Source: an uncultured beta proteobacterium
Lineage (GTDB): Bacteria; Pseudomonadota; Gammaproteobacteria; Burkholderiales; Burkholderiaceae_C
DNA length: 64,000 bases
Direction: 5' to 3'
Assembly: GCA_903938815.1 (NCBI GenBank)
Contig: CAJAES010000059.1
Coordinates: forward strand, 1-64,000
Shown here piece after piece: positions 30,872 through 42,552 of this stretch. The stretch's first letter is position 1; each line of letters starts with the position of its first letter. Below the pieces are notes generated by a model. The model did no database searches and was not told where the DNA came from. It was given only the letters and a program-made list of their open reading frames with translations. The position numbers were made by a program, and so were the translations under genes.

Positions 30872-32202
30872 CAGGCACCCGCAACGGGCCGGTGGCCGCG
30901 ACCTTTCAGGAATCCGTGCCTATGAGCAGTAAGACGATCACCCCTGGCACCAACGAAGAGGCAAGGCCTGGGCTGGTGCCGAAGCTGCGGTTTCCGGCGT
31001 TTCGCGGTGCAGAAGCCTGGACGCTGGAAGCCGGTGACTCGTTGTTTGATCAAATCAACAACCGAAACCCTGAGCCAGGTCTTGCTGTTCTGGCAATCAC
31101 GCAGGAGCACGGAGCGATTCCCCGGCACATGATCGACTACCACGTGTCGGTCACTGAGAAGAGCATCGTGAGCTACAAGGTCGTTCGTGCTGGCGATTTC
31201 ATCATTAGTCTCCGATCGTTCCAGGGCGGTATTGAGTATTCCCGTTATCACGGAATCTGCAGCCCGGCCTATGTCATCCTGCGTCGTCGCAGTGAAGGAA
31301 GCGACGAATACTTCCGGCACTATCTCAAAACCGATGAATTCATCCGCCTCCTCACCAAAAACCTCGAAGGGTTGCGGGATGGGAAGATGATCAGCTACGC
31401 ACAGTTCTCAGAGCTGATGTTGCCGGTTCCCAAGCTCTCCGAACAACAAAAAATCGCCGAGTGTCTGAGTTCGGTGGACGAGCTAGTGGCCGCGCAAGCG
31501 CGGAAAGTGGACGCGCTCAAGACCCATAAACATGGGCTGATGCAGCAGCTTTTCCCTCGCGAAGGCGAAACCCAACCCCGCGCACGGCTTCCACAGTTTC
31601 AGAGTACAGGAGAATGGAATACAAAGAAGCTAGGTTCCTTCTGTAAAGTTGGCGACATAGATCACAAAATGCCGTCGTCTGTGGTTGACGGTGTGCCATA
31701 CGTAATGACCGGTGACTTTTTTGGAATAAATGGCATCGATTATAAAAATGCAAAAAAAGTATCCCAAGAGGACTACGAAAAGCTATCCAAGAAGATCAAG
31801 CCGGAGTTTGGTGACATTGCAATCGCGCGTTATGCATCTGTGGGTGCCGTTAGGTATATTGAGGCAAGAATTAAATTCTTGATCTCGTATTCTTGTGCAA
31901 TCATCAAATGCAGCAAGTCCGAGTGCTCAATGTATATTTACTACGCCCTCCAATCCGATGCCATCCAGTCCAGGATCAGCTTGGAAGTAAATCCGAGTTC
32001 TCAAAAGAATATCGGCATTGATTCAATAAAGAACTTGATGATTTTCCTGCCGCCTTTGCCAGAGCAGGAAGAAATTGCCGAATGTTTCGCCGCCGTCGAC
32101 GCCCTGATTACCGCAGAAACCCAAGAGCTCGAAGTCCTCAAGACGCACAAGAAAGCGCTGATGCAGCAACTCTTCCCATCCGCGGAGGAGATGGAGGCAT
32201 GA
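30868..32202 (+). CDS. hsdS: Type I restriction-modification system, specificity (S) subunit
   Basis: Two TRDs with conserved spacers LSEQQKIAECLSSVDELVAAQARKVDALKTHKHGLMQQLFP and LPEQEEIAECFAAVDALITAETQELEVLKTHKKALMQQLFP; ATGA overlap upstream. Confidence 0.95.
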   Translation: MTGTRNGPVAATFQESVPMSSKTITPGTNEEARPGLVPKLRFPAFRGAEAWTLEAGDSLFDQINNRNPEPGLAVLAITQEHGAIPRHMIDYHVSVTEKSIVSYKVVRAGDFIISLRSFQGGIEYSRYHGICSPAYVILRRRSEGSDEYFRHYLKTDEFIRLLTKNLEGLRDGKMISYAQFSELMLPVPKLSEQQKIAECLSSVDELVAAQARKVDALKTHKHGLMQQLFPREGETQPRARLPQFQSTGEWNTKKLGSFCKVGDIDHKMPSSVVDGVPYVMTGDFFGINGIDYKNAKKVSQEDYEKLSKKIKPEFGDIAIARYASVGAVRYIEARIKFLISYSCAIIKCSKSECSMYIYYALQSDAIQSRISLEVNPSSQKNIGIDSIKNLMIFLPPLPEQEEIAECFAAVDALITAETQELEVLKTHKKALMQQLFPSAEEMEA

Positions 32203-33209
32203 GCGACCTCATTCTCTACACCACCGAAGACGGTCGCAGCCAGATCCAGCTGCGGACGAAGGACCAGACGGTCTGGCTGACGCAGCGTGACATGGCCCAG
32301 CTCTTCGACGTGAGCACAGACAACGTCGGGCTTCACCTCAAGAACATCTTCGAGGACGGGGAGTTGAGCCGGGAGGCAAGCACCGAGGAATCCTCGGTAG
32401 TTCAAACCGAAGGAGGGCGCCAGGTGCAGCGCCCCGTCACGCTCTACAACCTCGACGCCATCCTCGCTGTCGGCTACCGGGTGCGCTCGCCGCGTGGCGT
32501 GCAGTTCCGCCGCTGGGCGTCCACCCTCCTGAAGGAGTACCTGGCCAAGGGCTTCGTGATGGACGACGAGCGGCTGAAGAACCTGGACGGTCGCCCGGAC
32601 TATTTCGACGAGATGTTGGCGCGCATTCGGGACATCCGGGCCTCCGAGAAGCGCTTTTATCAAAAGGTACGTGAGCTCTTTGCGCTGTCCAGCGACTATG
32701 ACAAGACGGACAAAGCCACGCAGGTCTTCTTCGCAACCGTGCAGAACCTGTTGATCTTTGCCGTGACGCAAAAGACCGCCGCCGAGCTCATCACCGCCCG
32801 GGCCAATCCTGCTGACCCGCATTTCGGCCTGAGGGCCTGGAAGGGCGACCGTGTTCGCAAGATGGACATCGTGGTGGCCAAGAACTACCTGACCGAGGAC
32901 GAAATCGACACCCTGAACCGGCTGGTGGTCATCTTCCTGGAAACCGCCGAACTGCGGGCCAAGGGCAAGCAGGAGACGCGCATGGCCTTCTGGAAGCAGA
33001 ACGTGGACCAGATCATCACGTCCAACGGCTTCCCGCTGCTCACCCACGCCGGCGCCATCAGCCATGAACAGATGGAAGCACGCACGGGCGAGCTCTACCG
33101 CAGCTTCGACCAGGAGCGCAAGCAGCGGGAAGCCATGGAAGCCGACCGGCAGGACGAGGCCGATCTCCAAGCACTGGAAACCAGAATCAAACGACGCCCG
33201 AAGCCATGA
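32199..33209 (+). CDS. rhuM: RhuM family protein
   Basis: VWLTQRDMAQLFDVSTDNVGLHLKNIFEDGEL, YNLDAILAVGYRVRSPRGVQFRRWASTLLKEYLAKGFVMDDERLKN typical RhuM; ATGA overlap with hsdS. Confidence 0.92.
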   Translation: MSDLILYTTEDGRSQIQLRTKDQTVWLTQRDMAQLFDVSTDNVGLHLKNIFEDGELSREASTEESSVVQTEGGRQVQRPVTLYNLDAILAVGYRVRSPRGVQFRRWASTLLKEYLAKGFVMDDERLKNLDGRPDYFDEMLARIRDIRASEKRFYQKVRELFALSSDYDKTDKATQVFFATVQNLLIFAVTQKTAAELITARANPADPHFGLRAWKGDRVRKMDIVVAKNYLTEDEIDTLNRLVVIFLETAELRAKGKQETRMAFWKQNVDQIITSNGFPLLTHAGAISHEQMEARTGELYRSFDQERKQREAMEADRQDEADLQALETRIKRRPKP

Positions 33210-34819
33210 CCGAAGCCAACCAAAAGCAACTGGGCAACACACTCTGGAGCATCGCCGACCAACTGCGCGGGGCGATGGATGCGGACGACTTCCGCGACTA
33301 CATGCTGTCCTTCCTGTTTCTGCGCTACCTCTCCGACAACTACGAGATGTCGGCGAAGAAGGAGCTAGGGCGGGACTATCCAGATGTGGGCTCAGACGTG
33401 CGAAAGGTGCCGCTGGCGCTCTGGTATGCGAACAACGTGGACGACATCCCCGCGTTCGAGAAACAGATGCGCCGCAAGGTGCACTACGTCATCCAGCCCG
33501 CGCACCTGTGGCACAGCATCGCCAACCTGGCCCGCACCCAGAACGCAGAGCTGCTGAACACGCTGCAGGCGGGCTTCAAGTACATCGAGACGGAGTCCTT
33601 CGAGAGCACCTTCCAGGGACTGTTCTCCGAGATCGACCTGAGTTCGCCGAAGCTCGGCAAGACCTACGCCGACCGCAACGCCAAGCTCTGCACCGTCATC
33701 CAGAAGATCGCCGAAGGGCTGGCGAATTTCTCCACGGACATCGACGCGCTGGGTGATGCGTATGAATACCTGATAGGCCAGTTTGCCGCCGGCTCCGGCA
33801 AGAAGGCGGGCGAGTTCTACACCCCGCAGCAGATTTCCGACATCCTCTCCGCCATCGTCACGCTGGACAGCCAGGAACCGAAAACGGGCACCCGCAAGCG
33901 GCTGGACAGCGTGATGGATTTTGCCTGCGGCTCGGGCTCGCTGCTGCTCAATGTACGCAAGCAGGTGGCCAAGGCGGGCGGCACCATCGGCAAGATTTCA
34001 GGCCAGGAAAAGAACATCACCACCTACAACCTGGCGCGCATGAACATGCTGCTGCACGGGGTGAAGGACACGGAGTTCGAGATCTTCCACGGCGACACCC
34101 TGCTCAACGAGTGGGACGCGATGCGGGAGCAGAACCCCGCCAGGAAGCCGAGCTTCGACGCCATCGTCGCCAACCCGCCCTTCAGCTACCGCTGGGAGCC
34201 CACCGATGCGCTGGCGGACGACGTGCGCTTCAAGAGCCATGGCCTTGCGCCCAAGTCGGCCGCCGACTTCGCCTTCCTGCTGCACGGCTTCCACTACCTC
34301 AAGGAAGAGGGCGTGATGGCCATCATCCTGCCGCACGGGGTGTTGTTCCGCGGCGGTGCCGAGGAGCGCATCCGCACCAAGCTGCTACAGGACGGCCACA
34401 TCGACACCGTCATCGGCCTGCCCGCCAACCTCTTCTACTCCACCGGCATCCCCGTGTGCATCCTGGTGCTGAAGAAGTGCAAGAAGCCGGATGACGTGCT
34501 GTTCATCAACGCAGCGGAGCACTTCGTCAAAGGCAAGCGGCAGAACCAGCTGACCGGCGAGCACATCGCCGAAATCATCAAAACCTACCAGTTCCGAAAC
34601 GAGGTGCCGCGCTATTCACGCAAGGTGGAGATGGCCGAGATCGAGAAGAACGATTTCAACCTGAACATCTCGCGCTACATCAGTACGGCGGTCGGCGAGG
34701 CGGAGATTGATCTGGGTGCGACGCATCAGGCCCTGGTGGAGATTGAAAATGCGATTGCGGCGGCGAAGGACAAGCACAACGCGTTTCTCAGGGAACTGGG
34801 TTTGAAGCCGTTGCCCTAG
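33206..34819 (+). CDS. hsdM: Type I restriction-modification system, methyltransferase (M) subunit
   Basis: MDFACGSGSLLLNVRKQV (SAM motif I), FDAIVANPPFSYRW (NPPF), QFAAGSGKKAGEFYTPQQISDILSAIV; ATGA overlap with rhuM. Confidence 0.96.
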   Translation: MTEANQKQLGNTLWSIADQLRGAMDADDFRDYMLSFLFLRYLSDNYEMSAKKELGRDYPDVGSDVRKVPLALWYANNVDDIPAFEKQMRRKVHYVIQPAHLWHSIANLARTQNAELLNTLQAGFKYIETESFESTFQGLFSEIDLSSPKLGKTYADRNAKLCTVIQKIAEGLANFSTDIDALGDAYEYLIGQFAAGSGKKAGEFYTPQQISDILSAIVTLDSQEPKTGTRKRLDSVMDFACGSGSLLLNVRKQVAKAGGTIGKISGQEKNITTYNLARMNMLLHGVKDTEFEIFHGDTLLNEWDAMREQNPARKPSFDAIVANPPFSYRWEPTDALADDVRFKSHGLAPKSAADFAFLLHGFHYLKEEGVMAIILPHGVLFRGGAEERIRTKLLQDGHIDTVIGLPANLFYSTGIPVCILVLKKCKKPDDVLFINAAEHFVKGKRQNQLTGEHIAEIIKTYQFRNEVPRYSRKVEMAEIEKNDFNLNISRYISTAVGEAEIDLGATHQALVEIENAIAAAKDKHNAFLRELGLKPLP

Positions 34820-34838
34820 GCACTCACCCTGACCCGTG

Positions 34839-34858
34839 GCGCAGGCCTCGACCTGCGC
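34839..34858. terminator. Perfect inverted repeat between convergent hsdM and ABC-SBP genes, candidate terminator
   Basis: GCGCAGG-cctcga-CCTGCGC. Confidence 0.4.
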
Positions 34859-34913
34859 GACGAGAGTGCGGCACGCTGCAGCACCAAGCGGCTGCAGCAG
34901 ACCGCCCTTCAAC

Positions 34914-36077
34914 TCACATCTTGCAGCCGCGCCCCGGGTCGGCCAGCGCCTTCACGGCGATGCCGGTGACGACGTTGTAGTTGCCCTTGACCTCGCGGAT
35001 GTAGAAGTCCTGGGTCGGGTTGTGCTGCGGCGACAGCGTGAACTTGCCGCGCGGGCTGTCGATCTGGACCTTGCGCATGGCGGCGATCAGCGCGTCGCGC
35101 TTGCCGGTCACGTCGCCCTTCACGGCATTCGCGCCGGCCAGCAGCATCTGCGCTGCGTCGTAGCCCTGCAGCGCGTACACGTCCGGGTTGGCCTTGTAGG
35201 TCACGGCGAACTTGTTGCGGAAGGCGTTGTTGCGCGGCGTGTTGATTTCGTCGCCGTAGTGCAGCGCGGTGATCAGGCCCTGGGCGGAAGCGCCCTGCGC
35301 TTCCAGCGTGCCGTCGGTCAGGAAGCCCGAGCCCATCAGGGGCACGGTCTTGCGCAGGCCTGCGGCGTCATAGTCCTTCACGAACTTCACGGCGCCGCCG
35401 CCAGCGAAGAACGCGAAGACGACATCGGGCTTCTCGGCCGCGATCTGCGTCAGCAGCGCCTGGAACTCGACGTTCGGGAACGGCAGGTTCAGATCCTTCG
35501 TGACCTTGCCGCCGCCCTTCTCGAAGGCTTCCTTGAAACCCTTCACCGTCTCGGCGCCGGCGGCGTAGTTCCAGGTGAGCGGCATCGCCTTCTTGTAGCC
35601 CTTCTGGGCGGCGACCCCACCCGTGGCATAGCCCGGCTGCCAGTTGCTGAAGCTCGAGCGGAAGATGTTGGGCGCGCACATCGGGCCCGTCACGGCGTCG
35701 GCGCCGGCGTTCGGCACGATCAGCAGCGTGTTGCTGTCCTTGGCGGCCTTGGCCATGCCCAGCGCAACGCCGGAGTGCACCGTGCCGATGATCACGTCGA
35801 CCTGGTCGCGCTTGATCAGCTTGTTGACGTTGTCGGTGGCCTTGGAGGGGTCGCTCTCGTCGTCGACCTTGAAGTACTGGATCTCGCGGCCGCCGAGCTT
35901 GCCGCCCTGCTCGTCGATCGCGAGCTTGAAGCCCTTCTCGATCATGTCGCCGAGCGCGGCAAAGGTGCCGGTGGCCGGCAGCATCAGGCCGACCTTGACC
36001 GGGCCGGTCTGGGCGGCGGCCGTCAGGTGGGCGGCGAGCGCGATGGCGCCGACGGCGAAGGTGAGGGTGTTCTTCAT
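34914..36077 (-). CDS. ABC transporter substrate-binding protein, branched-chain amino acid/aromatic acid (HAAT) type
   Basis: Signal peptide MKNTLTFAVGAIALAAHLTAAAQ, VKVGLMLPATGTFAALGDMIEKGFKLAIDEQGGKLGGREIQYFKVDDESDP, periplasmic binding protein type I fold. Confidence 0.88.
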   Translation of the reverse strand: MKNTLTFAVGAIALAAHLTAAAQTGPVKVGLMLPATGTFAALGDMIEKGFKLAIDEQGGKLGGREIQYFKVDDESDPSKATDNVNKLIKRDQVDVIIGTVHSGVALGMAKAAKDSNTLLIVPNAGADAVTGPMCAPNIFRSSFSNWQPGYATGGVAAQKGYKKAMPLTWNYAAGAETVKGFKEAFEKGGGKVTKDLNLPFPNVEFQALLTQIAAEKPDVVFAFFAGGGAVKFVKDYDAAGLRKTVPLMGSGFLTDGTLEAQGASAQGLITALHYGDEINTPRNNAFRNKFAVTYKANPDVYALQGYDAAQMLLAGANAVKGDVTGKRDALIAAMRKVQIDSPRGKFTLSPQHNPTQDFYIREVKGNYNVVTGIAVKALADPGRGCKM

Positions 36078-36157
36078 CGGGGTGGATCCTTGGGCAATGT
36101 CGAAAGACAACCCCCGAGCATGCGCCCGAAACCCGCCTTCGCGCCACGGGGTTTGTT

Positions 36158-37351
<1,194 letters not shown>

Positions 37352-37419
37352 TCAAGTTTCCATGGTCACCATGCGACGCTCAAGGCCGTCTCAGGGCAAA
37401 GACTTGCACTTTTGTCGCG

Positions 37420-38625
<1,206 letters not shown>

Positions 38626-38760
38626 CGAGGGGTTCCTTTCACACCGGAACTGTACGTCCGTGCCGTGAAATGTGACCGGCCGCTGTTCAAGTCGGCCGTC
38701 ACCCGGCCGAAGAAACAGTCGTTGCGGCCTTCGGGCCACCAGCTTTGCCGGCGGTTCCAG

Positions 38761-40002
38761 ATGTCATCCACAGTTCCTGTCAGCGACCTTCGTGTCGGAA
38801 TGTTCGTCCACCTCGATCTCGGGTGGATGCGTCACCCGTTCCCGCTCTCGAGCTTCAAGATCGCGTCTGCGGACCAGATCGACACCATCCGCGGGCTCGG
38901 GCTGCGGCAGGTGCGCTGGGTGCCGGAGAAGAGTGAACTCGACGAGGCTCCTGCCGCCGTGGCCGCCCCGGTGGCGGCCGTGGAGAGCCCGCAGGACAGC
39001 CTGGCGCGCCAGCGCCGGGAACTGCTCGCGGCCCAACGTGCCACGACGGCCCAGCTCGAGCGCCAGTGCGGCGAGGCCGCGCAGGCCCTGCGCGAGGTGG
39101 GCCGCCATGCGCTGGAACGCCCGCAGCAGGCCCATGGCGACACCGAAGCCCTGAGCCGCAAGCTCGTCGACCAGTTGCTGGCCGAGGGTGAGGTCTGCAT
39201 CCGCCTGATGAACACCCAGGTGGGCGACCGTGCCGCGGCGCACGGCCTCAACGTCGCGATCATCGCGCTGCTGATGGGGCGCAGCGTCGGGCTCGACGAA
39301 TCGGAAATGATTGACTTGGGCGTCGGTTCGATGCTCCACGACGTCGGCAAGCTGGAGCTGCCCGACCGCGTGCGCCACCTCGACGACGCCTTCACGCAGT
39401 CCGAGACCAATGCCTACCGCGACCATGTGGCCCAGGGCGTCCAGCTCGGCCGGCGCATGGGCATGAGCAGCGGCGCGCTCGCCGTCCTGGCGCAGCACCA
39501 CGAGCATGCCGACGGCACCGGGTTCCCGTTGCGCCTGGGCGGTGACCGCATGAGCACGGCGGCGCGCATCGTCGCCATCGTCAACCGCTACGACAACCTC
39601 TGCAACCCGGCCGTGCTGTCGCGCGCGCTCACGCCGCACGAGGCCGTGTCGATGCTGTTCTCGCAGAGCCGCAACCGCTTCGACAGCGCGCTGCTGAACA
39701 CCTTCATCCGGATGATGGGCGTGTACCCCGCAGGCTCGCTGGTGCAGCTGACCGACGACCGGCATGCTCTGGTGGTCGGCGTCAACTCGACCCGGCCGCT
39801 CAAGCCGCGAGTGCTGGTGCACGACACCGGGCGCCCCCGCGACGAGGCCCTGTTCCTGGATCTGGAGAAGGAGCCCGAGATCGGCATCCGCCGCAGTCTC
39901 GCGCCGTCGAAGATGCCTCCGTCAGCGCTGGACTACCTGGCGCCGCGCCCGAGGGTGGCCTACTTCTTCGAGTCGCTTTCCACCGTTGGGGAGCCCGCGT
40001 GA
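38761..40002 (+). CDS. HD-GYP domain protein with DUF3391 N-terminus (predicted c-di-GMP phosphodiesterase)
   Basis: SDLRVGMFVHLDLGWMRHPFPLSSFKI, GSMLHDVGKLELPD, QHHEHADGTGFP. Confidence 0.92.
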   Translation: MSSTVPVSDLRVGMFVHLDLGWMRHPFPLSSFKIASADQIDTIRGLGLRQVRWVPEKSELDEAPAAVAAPVAAVESPQDSLARQRRELLAAQRATTAQLERQCGEAAQALREVGRHALERPQQAHGDTEALSRKLVDQLLAEGEVCIRLMNTQVGDRAAAHGLNVAIIALLMGRSVGLDESEMIDLGVGSMLHDVGKLELPDRVRHLDDAFTQSETNAYRDHVAQGVQLGRRMGMSSGALAVLAQHHEHADGTGFPLRLGGDRMSTAARIVAIVNRYDNLCNPAVLSRALTPHEAVSMLFSQSRNRFDSALLNTFIRMMGVYPAGSLVQLTDDRHALVVGVNSTRPLKPRVLVHDTGRPRDEALFLDLEKEPEIGIRRSLAPSKMPPSALDYLAPRPRVAYFFESLSTVGEPA

Positions 40003-42101
40003 ACACCGTGCGCCCGCTTCGGGTGGCCGCGCGCGGCGCCGACCCGGCCGTCACCGCGTGGCAGGTGCTGGTGCAGGCCTGCCCGGACCCGTCCTGGGTG
40101 GTGGCACTGCCATCGCTGCAGATCGTGGCGGCCAACACGGCGGCCATGCTCCGGCTCGGGATGGACGAAACCGGGCTGCGCGCCGCGCGCGCGGACCACC
40201 TTCTCGGCTCGCCCGAGGACATGGCCTACTGGTCGGATGCCGAGGCAGGCATCGTCGAGCCGCTGCTGTCCGACACCGTCATGCAGGGCCCGGATGGCAT
40301 CCTCCTGTACCTGAGACGCAGCATCCAGCCGTTCTCGATGCCCGGCGCCGCCGCGCCGACTCACTGCCTGGTGACATTGCTCGACACCAGCGCGGCACGC
40401 CTTGCGCAGGCCGAACAGGAAGACCTGACGGCCGTGCTGCAGGCCACGCTTGAATCCACCGCCGACGGCATCCTCGTCACTGATCTCGGTGGCCGCGTGC
40501 GCGCCTTCAACCGCCGGTTCGCGCAGGTCTGGGGCATGCCCGAAGACCTGCTCGTGCAGCACCACGACCAGGCCGTCCAGGACTGGATGCGCCACATGGT
40601 GCAGGAGCCCGTGACGTACCACAAGCGCCTGGAGGCTCTGCAGGAAGCCACGCTGCTGGCGGCCACCGAAAGGCTGATCCTGCATTCCGGCGCCGTGCTG
40701 GAGCGCGTGGTGCGGCCGCTGTGGAGCCGGGGCCGGCCGCTGGGCCGGGTGTGGACGTTCCGCGACCTCAGCGAGCGCCTGGCCACCGACGAACGCATCG
40801 AGACCCTGGTCGCCACCGACAACCTCACCGGCCTGCCCAACCGGCGCCGTCTGGCCGAGCGGGTTCAGGAGACGGCGCTGGCGATGCGAACCGAGGGCGA
40901 CCTTTTCGCGCTTCTCGTGCTCGACCTCGACCGCTTCCGCCGTGTCAACGACAGCCTCGGGCACGACATCGGCGACCGCGCGCTGCACGAGGTGGGGCAG
41001 CGACTGCAACGCATCATGCGCCACGGGGACTGCGTCGCCCGCATCGCCGGCGACCAGTTCGCGCTGCTCCTGCCGCATGCCGATGCCGCCGCGGCGGAGT
41101 CGGCGGCGTTGCGCGTGCTGCAGGCCGTGGGCGAGCCCTGGCAGTTCGACGGCACGCCCTTCACGCTGACCTGCAGCGTGGGCATCGCCCTGGCCCCGGG
41201 CCACGGCCGCAGCGCCGACGAACTCCTGTGCCACGCCGAGAGCGCGATGCGCCAGGCCAAGCTCGCGGGCAGCAACGGCTTGCGCTTCCACCAGAAGCAT
41301 TCCGACGGCGACCTCCGCTCGCACATGCAGCTCGACCACGCCATGCGCCAGGCGCTGGCCAGCAGCCGGTTCCGCCTGCAGTACCAGCCGCAGGTGGATC
41401 TCGAGACCGGCCGCGTCGTGGGGGCCGAGGCCCTGCTCCGCTGGCGCGATCCGACCCTGGGCGAGATCTCGCCCATGCGATTCATCCCCGTGGCCGAGGA
41501 CACCGGCTTCATCGTCGCCATCGGCGACTGGGTGCTGGCTCAGGCCGCCCGCCAGGCCGCCGCCTGGGTGCGCGCCGGCCGGCCACTGACCATCGCCGTC
41601 AACGTGTCTGCGCTGCAGTTCCAGCAGCCGCAGTTCGTCGACCGTGTGGCGTCCGTGCTGCGAGAGCACGGGCTGTCGCCGGAGTGGCTGGAGCTCGAGC
41701 TGACGGAGTCCATCCTGCTGCGCGATGCCGACGAGGCGCTGCAGCGCCTGCAGGCACTCGCAAGGCTGGGCGTGCGCCTGTCGCTCGACGACTTCGGCAC
41801 CGGGTACTCGAGCCTGTCCTACCTGAAGCGATTCCCCATCGGAAAGCTCAAGATCGACCGCAGCTTCATCAAGGGGCTTCCGGACGACGCCAGCGATGCC
41901 GCCATCGTGCGGGCCATCGTGCAGGTCGCACGGGCGCTCGAAAAGCGCGTCATTGCCGAAGGCGTCGAGACCGAACCGCAGCGTGCCTTCCTGCAGTCCA
42001 TCGGCTGCGATCAGTTCCAGGGCTACCTCTACTCACCGGCCCTGGACCCGCTCAGCTTCGTGCAGCGCGTTCCGCAGGACATTTCTCAGGTCATCGGCTG
42101 A
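39999..42101 (+). CDS. PAS-GGDEF-EAL protein; degenerate GGDEF (AGDQF), intact-looking EAL
   Basis: RIAGDQFALLL at the GGDEF site; EAL residues GAEALLRWRD, LELTES, SLDDFGTGYSSLSYLKRFPIGKLKIDRSFI, AEGVET, QFQGY all present; ATGA overlap with HD-GYP gene. Confidence 0.93.
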   Translation: MNTVRPLRVAARGADPAVTAWQVLVQACPDPSWVVALPSLQIVAANTAAMLRLGMDETGLRAARADHLLGSPEDMAYWSDAEAGIVEPLLSDTVMQGPDGILLYLRRSIQPFSMPGAAAPTHCLVTLLDTSAARLAQAEQEDLTAVLQATLESTADGILVTDLGGRVRAFNRRFAQVWGMPEDLLVQHHDQAVQDWMRHMVQEPVTYHKRLEALQEATLLAATERLILHSGAVLERVVRPLWSRGRPLGRVWTFRDLSERLATDERIETLVATDNLTGLPNRRRLAERVQETALAMRTEGDLFALLVLDLDRFRRVNDSLGHDIGDRALHEVGQRLQRIMRHGDCVARIAGDQFALLLPHADAAAAESAALRVLQAVGEPWQFDGTPFTLTCSVGIALAPGHGRSADELLCHAESAMRQAKLAGSNGLRFHQKHSDGDLRSHMQLDHAMRQALASSRFRLQYQPQVDLETGRVVGAEALLRWRDPTLGEISPMRFIPVAEDTGFIVAIGDWVLAQAARQAAAWVRAGRPLTIAVNVSALQFQQPQFVDRVASVLREHGLSPEWLELELTESILLRDADEALQRLQALARLGVRLSLDDFGTGYSSLSYLKRFPIGKLKIDRSFIKGLPDDASDAAIVRAIVQVARALEKRVIAEGVETEPQRAFLQSIGCDQFQGYLYSPALDPLSFVQRVPQDISQVIG

Positions 42102-42218
42102 CACGTCCGCCGAGCCGGCGTTGCGGGCTTCTGGCTTTCGGGGCGTCGCGCTGCAGCAGGCCCACCTGTGACGTGGCGCACAATGCAGGCTCTTCCCTCA
42201 ACGGCGACTGCCCGGCCC

Positions 42219-42533
42219 ATGATCTATCGATTCAGAAGCCCCGCCACCGGCGATGTCGTGATGCTCGGCGCCGCCGGCGACGAACTCCTGCGTCTTCTCG
42301 GGCGCGAACCCTCCACGAAGGGCATCGTCGAGCCTTCTGCCATGCCGGCTGCCATCGAACGCCTGCAGGCGGCCGTCCAGGCTGCGGAAGCGCCGGCTGA
42401 ACCCGTACAGACCGACGAGGCCGATGCTTCGGCGCGCGTGGAAGGCGTGAGCCTGCGCCAGCGCGTCTGGCCGATGATCGAGATGCTGCGGCGCGCCCAC
42501 GCCGCTGGCGAGCCCGTGGTCTGGGGCGTCTAG
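42219..42533 (+). CDS. DUF1840 domain-containing protein
   Basis: MIYRFRSPATGDVVMLGAAGDELLRLLGREPSTKGIVEPSAMPAAIERL, typical short DUF1840. Confidence 0.88.
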   Translation: MIYRFRSPATGDVVMLGAAGDELLRLLGREPSTKGIVEPSAMPAAIERLQAAVQAAEAPAEPVQTDEADASARVEGVSLRQRVWPMIEMLRRAHAAGEPVVWGV

Positions 42534-42552
42534 GCAGGCCCGAGGAGCTTCG

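Noticed and set aside
34820-34913. att site or tRNA fragment at the right edge of the restriction operon
   Set aside because: Only a short hairpin and gctgcagc repeats seen; no matching sequence recognised at the left edge (26090-26229).
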